NCBI RefSeq assembly: GCF_000308675.1
Contig: NZ_BAGE01000053.1
Location: 186,001-250,000 of the forward strand
Length of the DNA: 64,000 nucleotides
Origin: Nocardia paucivorans NBRC 100373
Lineage (GTDB): Bacteria; Actinomycetota; Actinomycetes; Mycobacteriales; Mycobacteriaceae
Reading direction: 5' to 3'
In this document: positions 22,834 through 31,624 of the stretch, piece by piece
Position numbering within the stretch: the stretch's first letter is position 1
How the letters are laid out: each line of letters opens with the position of its first letter
Notes under the pieces: generated by a model
Database searches by the model: none
The model's input: only the letters and a program-made list of their open reading frames with translations
Told to the model about the DNA's origin: nothing
Position numbers and translations under genes: made by a program

Positions 22834-24065
22834 CCGCCACCGACTCTCCCACCGTTCCACTGCTCACCTCGACGGAGGAGGCGCTCGCCGTGGCCGAGGA
22901 GGTGGCCGCCGAGATCGCCGCGGGCGCGGTGCAACGTGAACTGGACGGGGTGCTGCCCGAAGAGCAGCTGCGTCTGGTGGCCCGCTCCGGTCTGCTCGGT
23001 ATCGCCGTCCCCGCCGCACACGGCGGTCCGGACCTGCCCCGTGCCGTGGTGGTGGAGGTCCTGCGCCGGTTGGCGCGAGCCGATGCCTCGGTCGGGCAGC
23101 TGCTGCTCTCGCATTTCGTGCTCGGTCAGGCGATCACCGGGCTCGGCGACGCGGCTCCCGCCCCGCGTCTCTATGCCGATATCCTCGCCGGCGCCCAACT
23201 GGGCAATGCCACCGTCGAGCGGGGCACGCGCACATCTGTGGAACGACGCACCACGGTGCGCCGCCGACCGGGCGGAGGGTGGGTACTCAACGGCCGGAAG
23301 TTCTACGCCACCGGCGCGCTGGGTGCGAGCTGGATCGGGGTCGCCGCCCGAATCGAGGACTCCGATCCACCGTCGGGGGCCACGGTCTTCGTCAAACCCA
23401 CCGATCCCGGTGTCACCCTGAACCTGGACCGCTGGACATCGTTCGGTCAACGGGGCACGGCCAGCGGCGAGGTGGTGCTCGACAATGTGGAGGTCGCCGA
23501 CGACCTGGTCATCGAGGAGGGACCCGACCCCGACCCGGTGACCGCGCCACCGTCGGTGCTAGGCGCTTTCGACCAGGCCCTGCACACCGCCGTGGATGTG
23601 GGGATCGCGCGCGCCGCCCTCGAGGACGGCGCCGAGTTCATCCGCACCCGCAGCCGGCCCTGGTTCGAGGCCGGAGTCGACAATGCCGCCGACGAACCCC
23701 ATGTGGTGCGTCGGATCGGGGAACTCACCGCGCGCCTGTACGCGTTGGAGGCGCTGCTCGCCACAGGAGCCGGCCTGGTCGACACGGCCTTGGCCGAACC
23801 GGAGTTGTCCCGTGATTCGGCCGCGCGGACCTCGCTGACGGTGGCGGCGGCCAAGGCGTTGGCGCAGGAGTTCGCGGTGGAGATCGCCTCCGGAGTGCTC
23901 GAGCTGACCGGTGCGTCGGCCACCGATCGGGCCTATGCGCTGGACCGGCACTGGCGCAATGTGCGGGTGCACTCTCTGCATGATCCGGCCCGATGGAAGT
24001 ACGTCCACCTGGGTAACCACACCCTTCACGGCACCAGGCCGCCGCGCCTGGGCGTGCTGCTGTGA
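22830..24065 (+). CDS. DszC/SfnB-like flavin-dependent monooxygenase (acyl-CoA dehydrogenase fold)
   Basis: A 411-residue acyl-CoA dehydrogenase-fold protein. The N-terminal helical domain includes LLGIAVPAAHGGPDLP, the middle domain GWVLNGRKFYATGALGASWI, and the C-terminal helical domain LAQEFAVEIASGVLELTGASAT followed by YALDRHWRNVRVHSLHDP, which is characteristic of the DszC/SfnB branch. The acyl-CoA dehydrogenase catalytic Glu is not apparent, consistent with an FMNH2-dependent oxygenase acting on sulfides, sulfones or related compounds. FMNH2 would come from a separate reductase, such as the MsuE-like one in this window. GTG 22830 is coupled to the mini-ORF upstream. The next gene, MetE-core-like, starts 10 bp downstream. 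Confidence 0.85.
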   Translation: MTATDSPTVPLLTSTEEALAVAEEVAAEIAAGAVQRELDGVLPEEQLRLVARSGLLGIAVPAAHGGPDLPRAVVVEVLRRLARADASVGQLLLSHFVLGQAITGLGDAAPAPRLYADILAGAQLGNATVERGTRTSVERRTTVRRRPGGGWVLNGRKFYATGALGASWIGVAARIEDSDPPSGATVFVKPTDPGVTLNLDRWTSFGQRGTASGEVVLDNVEVADDLVIEEGPDPDPVTAPPSVLGAFDQALHTAVDVGIARAALEDGAEFIRTRSRPWFEAGVDNAADEPHVVRRIGELTARLYALEALLATGAGLVDTALAEPELSRDSAARTSLTVAAAKALAQEFAVEIASGVLELTGASATDRAYALDRHWRNVRVHSLHDPARWKYVHLGNHTLHGTRPPRLGVLL

Positions 24066-24075
24066 GGAGCATGTC

Positions 24076-25104
24076 ATGAGTGGGTTCTATCTGACCGGAA
24101 GTATCAATGTCACCACGGTTGCCGACGCGTTCGACCTCGTCGGCACCCGGCTCCAACCCGGTGTGACCCGGGTGCCCGACGGCGAACCCGGTGAACGCGC
24201 CAATTGGGTGCTGACCCAGGCCGATCTGTTCCTGAACAACCCGACCCTCGACGTCGTGGACGGCACGGCCCGGGTGCGCCCCGGGGTGTCGGTGGCATTC
24301 GACGAGATCGACTACCACACCGTGGCGGCCGAGTCGTACCGGATTTTCCTCGATGCGCGGCGACGTGGGGTATTGGCCCCGGATTCTCGGTTCCTGGTGT
24401 CCATTCCGACGCCCCTCAACGCCGTCAATTCGTTCGTCGAATTCGATTCCCGGGTGGAGGTCGCCCGCGCCTACGAGGAGGCGCTTCGGCCCAGTGTCAC
24501 GGCTCTCCAGGAGGCGATCCCACCCCAGGATCTGGCCATCCAATGGGATCTGCCCACCGAACTGGCGACGGTGGAGGGATGGTTTCCCAACCCGTACCCC
24601 GATGCGGAGGCGATCTACGCCGCTACCGCGCGACTCGCCGAATGGGTGGACGAGGACGCGGAGCTGACCTTCCATCTGTGCTACGGCGACTCCAAATTCG
24701 GTGCGTCACCGTTCATGGGCGAACCACCCGACGCCGAGGCCGCGGCCCGCGGCGGCCGCCACGTCCTGCCCCGCGACGCGCGCGCCATCGTCGCCGTCGC
24801 CAATGGATTGTCCCGGCATATCACCCGCCGTATCGATGCCGTCCATGCGGCGACCGTGGCGACCTGGACGAAACGGGCGCATTGGCAGCCGTTGTCCGAT
24901 CTGGCCCTGGAACCGGAGACGGAGGTGTACCTCGGGCTGCTGCACGCCGAGGACGGCGCCGGCGGCGCCCGGGCCCGCGCCGCGCTCGCCGCGCAGTTCT
25001 TGTCGACCTTCGGCCTCTCCACCGAGTGCGGGTTGGGGCGGCACTCCCCGAAACAACTCGCCGCGGTGCTGGACGGCTGGAGCGAGCTGAACTCCGGTAA
25101 GTAG
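24076..25104 (+). CDS. MetE C-terminal-like (cobalamin-independent methyl/alkyl transferase) protein
   Basis: A 342-residue protein with the core of the UROD/MetE-type barrel. The zinc site of cobalamin-independent methionine synthase is recognisable: His200 and Cys202 in FHLCYGDSKFG, and Cys318 in STECGLGRHS, matching the HxC ... CGL arrangement of MetE. The N-terminal folate-binding half of MetE is absent, as in short archaeal-type or alkyltransferase homologues. Such zinc enzymes activate a thiol(ate) for methyl transfer. It is tightly linked (10 bp, GAGGAG ribosome site) to the DszC-like monooxygenase, so the pair probably handles a methylated or thioether sulfur compound; the exact substrate is unknown. 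The start at ATG 24076 is well supported. Confidence 0.75.
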   Translation: MSGFYLTGSINVTTVADAFDLVGTRLQPGVTRVPDGEPGERANWVLTQADLFLNNPTLDVVDGTARVRPGVSVAFDEIDYHTVAAESYRIFLDARRRGVLAPDSRFLVSIPTPLNAVNSFVEFDSRVEVARAYEEALRPSVTALQEAIPPQDLAIQWDLPTELATVEGWFPNPYPDAEAIYAATARLAEWVDEDAELTFHLCYGDSKFGASPFMGEPPDAEAAARGGRHVLPRDARAIVAVANGLSRHITRRIDAVHAATVATWTKRAHWQPLSDLALEPETEVYLGLLHAEDGAGGARARAALAAQFLSTFGLSTECGLGRHSPKQLAAVLDGWSELNSGK

Positions 25105-25159
25105 CCGCCCTTGGTCGACCTACTTTCGAGAAGTCGTTTCATGGACCATTTTTCGAAGT

Positions 25160-25875
25160 ATGGATGACAATCCATAACGCATCACCCTCGTCACCGGAGC
25201 CGGCCGTGGTATCGGCGCGGCCACTTCGGTGGCATCGGGGCGTTGCGGCTTTCATGTGATCGTGAACTACCGTCGGGACACCGACGCGGCCGAGGACGTG
25301 TGCGGGGGCAGCGCCCGAACCGCCCGCGCCGATATTCGGGATCCGGAACAGGTCACCGAGAGGGTCGCGGCCGCCGAACTCGTCGACGCCCTGGTCTGCA
25401 ACGTCGATGTCGATCCGCCGTTCGCCGCGTTCGAGTCGATGCCGTGGGAGACGTTCATCGGGAAGGTGGAGGGGGATCGGCCGCCGCCTTCCACATCACC
25501 CGTGCCGTCTGCCGGGAATGCGCGAGCGCCGCGGCGGGCGCATCGTCTACGTGTCCGGACCGAGCGCCGATATCGCCCGCCCCGGCACCATTGCCCACGC
25601 AACCGCCAAGGTGGCCTCAACACCTTCGCCTGCTTCGTGGCCGCCGAGGCCGGACCGCACGGAATCACCGCCGATGACATGGCATCGCCGCGGTTCGCAT
25701 CGAAGACTCCGCTCCCGCCCGCACCCCGGACCTTCAACGGTCCATCGTCCACCGGTCGATGCTGGGCCGCATGGTGGACGCTGAGGCCGCGGTGATCGTC
25801 TCGCTGATGAGCACCCCACGTTCGAAAGCCCATATACCCGTGGACGCCGGTTTCCGCGTATCGACCCCGTCCTGA
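25160..25875 (+). pseudogene. Short-chain dehydrogenase/reductase pseudogene
   Basis: Homology to an SDR is continuous but scattered over frames. After ATG 25160 an in-frame TAA follows at codon 6. Then ITLVTGAGRGIGAATSV (glycine-rich NAD motif) runs into RADIRDPEQVTERVAAAELV in one frame. MRERRGGRIVYVSGPSADIA with a residual TAK lysine region appears in another. GGLNTFACFVAAEAGPHGIT returns to a further frame, and a last frame encodes AHIPVDAGFRV, the usual SDR C terminus. At least one nonsense and three or more frame changes are needed, and the catalytic YxxxK is damaged (HATAK). It lies behind the DszC/MetE-like pair and was probably part of that operon. Confidence 0.85.
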
Positions 25876-25893
25876 TCGGTCGGCACGCCGAAT

Positions 25894-26232
25894 TCAGCGA
25901 TCGACCAGGCGCGGCGGCGGAGCTCCCGCCAGTTCGGGGCCGACGGCCACCCGGCTGCCGGGAGTCCGACCACGGCCCCATCCCAGCTCCTTGCGATAAC
26001 GGCCGATGTGCTCGGATCGAATGGCCTCGGCATCGGACAGCGGCGTCACCTGGGGCGCCACGTACAGAGCGTCCGTGGGACAGTACGCCTCGCACATGAA
26101 GCAGGTCTGGCAATCGGATTGCCGCGCGATCACAGGGATGTCATCGGCCACCCGGTCGAAAACATTGGTGGGGCAGACGTCCACGCATTTATCGCAAGCG
26201 ATGCAATCCCCGGCGCGGATCAGCTCGATCAT
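25894..26232 (-). CDS. Dicluster [4Fe-4S] ferredoxin, partner of the adjacent flavoprotein
   Basis: A 112-residue protein with two standard cluster motifs: C10, C13, C16, C20 (CIACDKCVDVCP) and C41, C44, C47, C51 (CQTCFMCEAYCP). A C-terminal tail of about 55 residues (SEHIGRYRKELGWGRGRTPG) has no cluster ligands and may dock to the partner. Its ATG overlaps the flavoprotein stop (ATGA). It is organised like the flavoprotein/ferredoxin pair at 3.7-9.7 kb, although the gene order differs. It probably shuttles electrons between the flavoprotein and cytoplasmic donors. Confidence 0.9.
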   Translation of the reverse strand: MIELIRAGDCIACDKCVDVCPTNVFDRVADDIPVIARQSDCQTCFMCEAYCPTDALYVAPQVTPLSDAEAIRSEHIGRYRKELGWGRGRTPGSRVAVGPELAGAPPPRLVDR

Positions 26233-27818
26233 CAGGCCACCGCCCGTACCGGCTCAACCGCGGGCGCGGCCCAGACCTCGTCGGCTCCCCCGGACAGGAT
26301 GTGATGATGCTGTCCGGGATCCAGGTCGGGGAAGTCGGCGCGTTTGCTCATACCCCGGGTCTCCGTGCGTTGCAGCGTCGAGCGGTACATCAACCGCCCC
26401 ACGGCGGTGATCGCCGCCGCCTGCCGGGCGCGGACCCGATCCTCCCCACGCTCACCGCCCAGACTGTCGACGGCCGTGTCCCACAGTGCGTCCAACGCGG
26501 CCAACGCGGGCCGGATCCGGTCGCCGTGCCGCAGGTAGTTCTTCTCGAACGGGATCAGCTCCCGCTGCGCGGCCGCGAGCACCTCGGTGGCGCCGATCGA
26601 GGCGTACCCTTCCGGCCGCAGCCCGGTCCGTCCGGCGCCCCGCAGCGCCGAGAACGTGGGCCGGCCCGACCGCCGAGCGAAACCGGCGGCACCCGTCCCC
26701 GCCCAACTGCCCGACGACATCGCCCACGCCGCATTGTGGCTCCCACCACCGGTGAATCCGCCGCAGATCCGTTCCCGAGTTGCGGCGTCTCCCGCGGCGT
26801 ACAGGCCCGGGACGGTGGTGGAGCAGTCGTCGGCGACCACATCGATACCGCCGGTGCCGCGCACGGTACCCTCGGCCAGCAGATCGATCTCGAACCGGTC
26901 GGTGAACGGGTTGATCCCACGCCGGTCGAACTGGAGGAAGAAGTTCGGCTGCCCCAACCGCATTCGGGCCCGCGTCGTGGCATCGGCCCGGTCCAATTGT
27001 GCGAACACCTTCTCCGACAGCAGGGTTCGGGCGATGACCGAACGGCCCTTGGTCGAACCCGCGCCCTCGAGTACCCGGCCGTCCTCGTGGAAGAAGGTCG
27101 CATAACGGTAATAGGCGGTTTTGGTGATGGTCGAGCCCTTGGGCGCGATCGCGTAGGCGTTGGAGAACTCCATGCCGGAGAAGGTTGCGCCCACCTCGGC
27201 GGCCATGAGTGCCCCATCGCCGGTGTCGACATCGGTGCCCAGCGCATGGGAGAGGAAAGCGCAACCGCCGGTGGCCAGTACCACTGCCCCGGCAGCGATA
27301 CGGTAGTCGCGGTCGAGTCGACGTCGATACCCCGCGGCGCCGCGCACGACCCCGTCGGCGTCGACCAGTAGTTCGAGCGCGGGGGAATGATCGAGGATCC
27401 GCACACCCAGGCGTTTCACCCAGGCCCGCATCCGCCGCATGTACTCCGGCCCCTGCACCCCGGTGCGGATCTGCCGGCCGGTATCGGCGTCCACCGGGAA
27501 GGGATACCGTCCCTCGACGGCCAGACGGTTCATATTGCGGTAGGTCTGGTCGAGAACGCGATCCATCCAGTAATGGTCCGCGAGATATCCGCCGAGCTCC
27601 TCCCGGGATGCCTTCGCCTTCGCGCGGGCCTCCGCTTCGGGCTCGACGTACCAAACACCGGTACCGGCGGGGGCAGTAGCGCCGCTGGTACCGCAATATC
27701 CCTTGTCGACCAGAATCACCTCGGCACCCGCCTCCCGGGCGTGAATGGCGGCCCAGCAGGCTGCCGGTCCCCCGCCGATCACCAGCACATCGGTATCGGT
27801 CTGCCACGGTTCCTTCAT
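26232..27818 (-). CDS. AprA/fumarate reductase-type FAD flavoprotein
   Basis: A 528-residue flavoprotein: dinucleotide fold TDVLVIGGGPAACWAAIHA, the GTSGATAPAG substrate-loop region, IAAGAVVLATGGCAFLS, and FAD-binding GLYAAGDAATRERICGGFTG. It has the size of a lone flavoprotein subunit, without the HEAT extension found in the 897-residue paralogue at 6960. I start at ATG 27818, where AGGAGCGG lies 6 nt upstream; a longer upstream frame is not homologous. It is coupled to the downstream dicluster ferredoxin. Substrate unknown; a role in sulfur-compound redox chemistry is inferred from surrounding genes. Fumarate- or aspartate-type activities are possible alternatives. Confidence 0.87.
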   Translation of the reverse strand: MKEPWQTDTDVLVIGGGPAACWAAIHAREAGAEVILVDKGYCGTSGATAPAGTGVWYVEPEAEARAKAKASREELGGYLADHYWMDRVLDQTYRNMNRLAVEGRYPFPVDADTGRQIRTGVQGPEYMRRMRAWVKRLGVRILDHSPALELLVDADGVVRGAAGYRRRLDRDYRIAAGAVVLATGGCAFLSHALGTDVDTGDGALMAAEVGATFSGMEFSNAYAIAPKGSTITKTAYYRYATFFHEDGRVLEGAGSTKGRSVIARTLLSEKVFAQLDRADATTRARMRLGQPNFFLQFDRRGINPFTDRFEIDLLAEGTVRGTGGIDVVADDCSTTVPGLYAAGDAATRERICGGFTGGGSHNAAWAMSSGSWAGTGAAGFARRSGRPTFSALRGAGRTGLRPEGYASIGATEVLAAAQRELIPFEKNYLRHGDRIRPALAALDALWDTAVDSLGGERGEDRVRARQAAAITAVGRLMYRSTLQRTETRGMSKRADFPDLDPGQHHHILSGGADEVWAAPAVEPVRAVA

Positions 27819-28135
27819 GGGTCCGCTCCTGTCGCGCGTCGAGACTCCCACCGACTGCGCGGCAATCGGCGGTGGGTGCGGGGAATCGGGAATCGAACTC
27901 CCGTCACGGGGTTCACCGGCCGACGGGCAACGGTCGAATCGCACTGTCACCGGAGGGTCTTCCGCGATCCGCACTGTCCCGAACAATAGGCGGCGCACCT
28001 TCCATCCAGGAGGTTTGCGTTCACCGTGATCCTGAACCAGGGTTCCCGGTACGAAAGCGCGGATCGGTCCGGACCTGCGGCACATACCCCCACCGCCCAC
28101 GGACACACTCGCCCCGAAGCGGCGACATCGCGATA
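27819..28135. other. Gap upstream of the flavoprotein/ferredoxin pair
   Basis: Same-strand spacing of 317 bp between the DszA-like gene and the flavoprotein gene, long enough for a separate promoter. The open minus-strand frame through it is an upstream extension of the flavoprotein without homology. A T-arm-like sequence near 27885-27905 does not belong to a tRNA. Nothing else is recognised. Confidence 0.4.
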
Positions 28136-29497
28136 TCAGTACGCCGAGAACGCACCACGGTAGGCGGCCGCCGGATGGGTGTCGGGGAGTCGGTCACGGC
28201 CGGTCGCCTTACGGCGCGCGGTGCCCTCGACATAGTCGTGCCGCGCCAGACCACGGCGGCGCAGCACGGGCAGGACCTCATCGATGAACTCGACATAACT
28301 GCCGGGAATGGTCGCGTTGACCACGTTCACCCCGTCGATTCCCGCGTCACGCCAGCGGTGCAGCTCATCCGCGATCTGCTCCGGGGTGCCGGTGATACGA
28401 CCGTACCGGCTGCGCAACCGGGCCAGATCCCGCACCGTGGGTTCCCGGTCCGGCACGGCTTCCCGCAACCAGGCGAGCGTACTTCTGGTGCCTTCGGTCT
28501 CGATTTCACCGATCGGCGTATCGAGTTCGTAGAACCCGAGGTCATAGCCGAGACCGCCGGCCGCGTGGGCGATGATCGCACTCGGATCGATCACCTCGTC
28601 CAGTTCCGCGGCCTTACGCCGCGCCTCCTCCTCGGTGCTGCCGACGACGAACGACAGTCCCTGGAAGAACCGCAGATCTTCGGGAGCGCGACCGGCCCGG
28701 ACCACCAGCCGGCGGGTATCGGTGATCAATGCCCGCGCGGCCTCGGGAGTAGGCGAAACGATGAACTGGGCCTCGGCGTTGCGAGCGGCGAAACGGCGAC
28801 CCGCCGATGACGAACCGGCCTGAAACAGGACCGGGGTGCGCTGCGGTGAGGGCGCGACCAGGTGCGGACCCTCCACACGGTACCGCCTCCCGTCGTGGTG
28901 GATCTTGTGCACCTTGTCGAAATCGGCGTGGATACCGGAGGTTTTGTCCTGGATCAGGGCGTCGTCGTCCCAGGAACCTTCCCACAGTTTGTAGACGACC
29001 TCGACGTATTCCTGGGCCCACTCGTAGCGTTCGTCGTGGGGGGTGATGGTGTCGTAGCCGAAGTTGCGCCAGGCGTTGTTCGACAGGCCGGTGACGATAT
29101 TCCACGCGATCCGCCCGTTGGAGGCGTGGTCGAGGGTGGAGATCTTACGGGCGAAATCGAACGGATGCTCCTGCAGGATGGAACTCGTGACGGCGATGCC
29201 GAGATGTTCGGTGTGAGAGGCCAGGGCGGAGGCCAACACCAGGGGGTCGTTGCTCGGGATCTGGAGTCCTGTTTCCACGAATTTGCGCCACGATCCGCGA
29301 TAGTCGTCGTAGAGGCCCACGACATCGGCGAAGAAGATGTAGTCGAATTTTCCCCGTTCCAGGGTTTTTGCCAGGGATATCCAGTGATCCAACGAGTTGA
29401 AATTCGATTGCTGCGCTTCGGGTAGACGCCATGCGCCGTGCAGAATATGCGACGTGGTGTTCATAACGAACGCGGAGAAACTCAACGGCGCGGTCAT
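28136..29497 (-). CDS. DszA/NtaA/SnaA-family FMNH2-dependent monooxygenase
   Basis: A 453-residue luciferase-like enzyme of the nitrilotriacetate monooxygenase A/DszA branch. Typical segments: FVMNTTSHILHGAWRLP at the N terminus, TLERGKFDYIFFADVVGLYD, STLDHASNGRIAWNIVTG, the Trp-Gly insertion YKLWEGSWDDDALI, and QRTPVLFQAGSSSAGRRFAA. Family members use reduced FMN from a separate reductase to cleave C-S or C-N bonds (sulfones, NTA). ATG 29497 has GGAAGGTG upstream. It lies downstream of the four-gene monooxygenase operon, after a 454-bp gap, on the same strand. Confidence 0.88.
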   Translation of the reverse strand: MTAPLSFSAFVMNTTSHILHGAWRLPEAQQSNFNSLDHWISLAKTLERGKFDYIFFADVVGLYDDYRGSWRKFVETGLQIPSNDPLVLASALASHTEHLGIAVTSSILQEHPFDFARKISTLDHASNGRIAWNIVTGLSNNAWRNFGYDTITPHDERYEWAQEYVEVVYKLWEGSWDDDALIQDKTSGIHADFDKVHKIHHDGRRYRVEGPHLVAPSPQRTPVLFQAGSSSAGRRFAARNAEAQFIVSPTPEAARALITDTRRLVVRAGRAPEDLRFFQGLSFVVGSTEEEARRKAAELDEVIDPSAIIAHAAGGLGYDLGFYELDTPIGEIETEGTRSTLAWLREAVPDREPTVRDLARLRSRYGRITGTPEQIADELHRWRDAGIDGVNVVNATIPGSYVEFIDEVLPVLRRRGLARHDYVEGTARRKATGRDRLPDTHPAAAYRGAFSAY

Positions 29498-29951
29498 GGA
29501 AACACCTTCCGATAATCGTTGTTCGCCCCTGTTGGGTTACGCGACAATACGAAGCGGCACCGGGATGAGGCACGCGATAAAAACGTGATGATCGCAACCG
29601 GTGCCTCTCGCACACCGGGTCGCCGATATCTTTGGCGATGAGGAGGATACGGGCGAGAAGACGAGCAGTGCGCGCGCTCGGGGCCGTGTACCGGTGACGG
29701 TCGATCCCCCCTATGTCTCTCCGGCGGCACTCGCCGATTCCGGCGCTCGATATCCCCGACCCGGCGATGAGCGTGCGGTCCGGGGACAGCATCGGCGCGT
29801 GACGATCGCACGAGCGCCGACCGGACGATGCGCGGGCACTATGGCCCGGACCGTCCCGAGAGTCGGTATCGCACCTCGGAGCAGCGCACGATCGCGGTCG
29901 GCGAGCACCCTGCGCGGGGCGAAGAGCGGGTGTCGAGCGCTCGACGGGCCG
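29498..29951. other. Intergenic region between GNAT and DszA-like genes
   Basis: No protein-coding gene is supported. A minus-strand frame ends in a TGA overlapping the DszA-like ATG, but it lacks a start with a ribosome site and its upstream part is arginine/proline-rich. The segment most likely holds the promoter of the DszA-like gene. Confidence 0.35.
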
Positions 29952-30497
29952 TCACGACAGGTTCTTGGCGAAACGATTCGACAGCGGCAGCGTGTGGTAC
30001 GGCGCAAAGATCGGAATGCGGTGATAACCACTGCGTTCGTAGAAACGGACCGCGACCGGTTGCAGATGCCCGATCTGCAGGATCACCCGGGGCAACCCGG
30101 CCGCACGCACCGCCTCCTCGGCGGCGGTGAGCAACAGTTCGGCCACCCCCGTGCCGCGGAACTCGGGTCGGACGAACATGCGTTTCACCTCCAGTTCGCC
30201 CGCGTTCCACCGCACGGCGACATGCCCGGCGGGACCGGTGGCGTAGGCGACGAAGGTGCACAGCACAGTGGTCGGATCGACGGCGTTCGCCGTCCTGCGC
30301 AGCTGCGGGTCCATATGAGCGTAACGCGGCCCGACCTCCGCGGCCATCTCCGCACGGAGCAGCACCGCATCCGGATGATCCCACGCGACCGACCGCACGG
30401 TGTGAGGTGGCCGATGCGGTGCCACACCGGCGGCCGGCATCGGACTCGTTTCGAGCGAAATAGGCCACGAACCCCCGACGACACCCACCTCGATCAT
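29952..30497 (-). CDS. GNAT-family N-acetyltransferase
   Basis: A 181-residue acetyltransferase: central strand WNAGELEVKRMFVRPEFRG with the acetyl-CoA pyrophosphate loop RPEFRGTGVAELLL, then AEEAVRAAGLPRVILQIGHL and the terminal FYERSGYHRIPIFAPYH. It acetylates an amine or amino acid using acetyl-CoA in the cytoplasm. ATG 30497 overlaps the stop of the upstream luciferase-like gene (ATGA), so it belongs to the monooxygenase operon. Its partner compound may be an amino-containing product of desulfurisation, by analogy with N-acetylated cysteine or sulfide derivatives; this is inference. Confidence 0.82.
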   Translation of the reverse strand: MIEVGVVGGSWPISLETSPMPAAGVAPHRPPHTVRSVAWDHPDAVLLRAEMAAEVGPRYAHMDPQLRRTANAVDPTTVLCTFVAYATGPAGHVAVRWNAGELEVKRMFVRPEFRGTGVAELLLTAAEEAVRAAGLPRVILQIGHLQPVAVRFYERSGYHRIPIFAPYHTLPLSNRFAKNLS

Positions 30498-31624
30498 GCG
30501 GCGCGCACCTGCGGTAGACCCCATTCCCGGGCGAGCAGACGGTGCGAGGTCAGCCGGTCCTCGTGTCGATGGGTGACGCTGGTGACGACGAGCTCATCGG
30601 CCCCGGTCAACCGTTGCAGAGCGTCGAGTCGGGCGGCGACGGACGCCGGTGTGCCGACGAATTGGGTGATGACGCGGTCGTGTACGAGACGTCGCTGCTG
30701 TTCGGTCAATGGCGGGGCGGTATCGGGGTCCAGGTATTCGGCGGCGCCCGCACCGCTGCGGATGCTGTACACCCAGTGCCCATAGGTGGAGGCCAGATGC
30801 CGGGCGGTCTCGTCGTCCTCGGCGACCACGACATCCGCCGAGACCACCAGGTATGGCTCAGGATAGTGCTCCGACGGACGGAACGCGGCTCGGTAGGCGT
30901 CCACCGTTTCCAGGATCGTGCCGGGTGAGACGTGGTAGTTGGCGGCGAACGGCAGGCCGAGCCGTCCCGCCAACTGTGCGCTCTCCCCGCCGCTGCTGCC
31001 GAACAACCACAACTGGACCTGCGCCCCCTCCCCCGGTACGGCATGAAGGTCGATACCGTCGGGGGTGGTATGGGTTCCGGCGAGCAGGGCCCGGATCTCC
31101 TCGACCTGCCGGGTGTAGTCCAGGGGTTCGGCGCCCGGCAGTTGCAGCGCCGCCATGGTGGCCACGAGTCTGCTGGTGTCCTGGATCTGCGCCGGAGTGA
31201 ACGGAGGCGGAACGACCACCCCATCCCGCACCACGGTCGGACGGTCCGGCCCCGCCACCGGCGATGTCCCGGTGCGGATCTCGGAGAACCGGTGCGCCGA
31301 GCGGCCCAGTCCCAGATCCAACCGACCCGGGTAGAGGGCGTCGATGGTGCCGAACGCCTCCACCACCGACGCGGAGGTGTGATGGCCGGCCTGCACGGCG
31401 GCCGAGCCCACCCGGATCGTCTCGGTGGCGGCTGCGATCAGCGCGATCAGTTCGGTCGGTGCCGAGGACGCCACCGCGGCGAAATGATGTTCGGCCACCC
31501 AGTACCGTCGATAGCCCCAGGCCTCGGCGTGGCGGGCCAGGTCGATGGTGTTGCGGATCGCCTGCCGCGCATCCGAACCGGCGCTGATCGGGGACAGATC
31601 CAGAATCGACAGCGGTACCGTCAT
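30494..31624 (-). CDS. Luciferase-like (LLM) flavin-dependent monooxygenase, MsnO8-type
   Basis: A 376-residue bacterial luciferase-fold protein. Landmarks: LSILDLSPISAGSDARQAI, GYRRYWVAEHHFAAVASSAP (the EHH flavin-pocket motif), IRVGSAAVQAGHHTSAS, and LYPGRLDLGLGRSAH. The MsnO8-like group lacks the NtaA insertion. It probably uses FMNH2 and O2; substrate not deducible. The start overlaps the stop of the DszA-like gene upstream (ATGA) and its stop overlaps the GNAT start. A second enzyme of this group is at 44667. Confidence 0.86.
   Translation of the reverse strand: MTVPLSILDLSPISAGSDARQAIRNTIDLARHAEAWGYRRYWVAEHHFAAVASSAPTELIALIAAATETIRVGSAAVQAGHHTSASVVEAFGTIDALYPGRLDLGLGRSAHRFSEIRTGTSPVAGPDRPTVVRDGVVVPPPFTPAQIQDTSRLVATMAALQLPGAEPLDYTRQVEEIRALLAGTHTTPDGIDLHAVPGEGAQVQLWLFGSSGGESAQLAGRLGLPFAANYHVSPGTILETVDAYRAAFRPSEHYPEPYLVVSADVVVAEDDETARHLASTYGHWVYSIRSGAGAAEYLDPDTAPPLTEQQRRLVHDRVITQFVGTPASVAARLDALQRLTGADELVVTSVTHRHEDRLTSHRLLAREWGLPQVRAA

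Noticed and set aside
27880..27910. T-arm-like GTTCGATT sequence suggesting a tRNA on the minus strand
   Set aside because: Stem pairing is out of register with a normal T arm, and no anticodon arm, D arm or acceptor stem can be formed around it.
29494..29811. Minus-strand ORF ending in an ATGA overlap with the DszA-like gene, possibly another leader peptide
   Set aside because: No start codon with a ribosome site was found in the last 40 codons and the rest is arginine/proline-rich, so the overlap may be chance.
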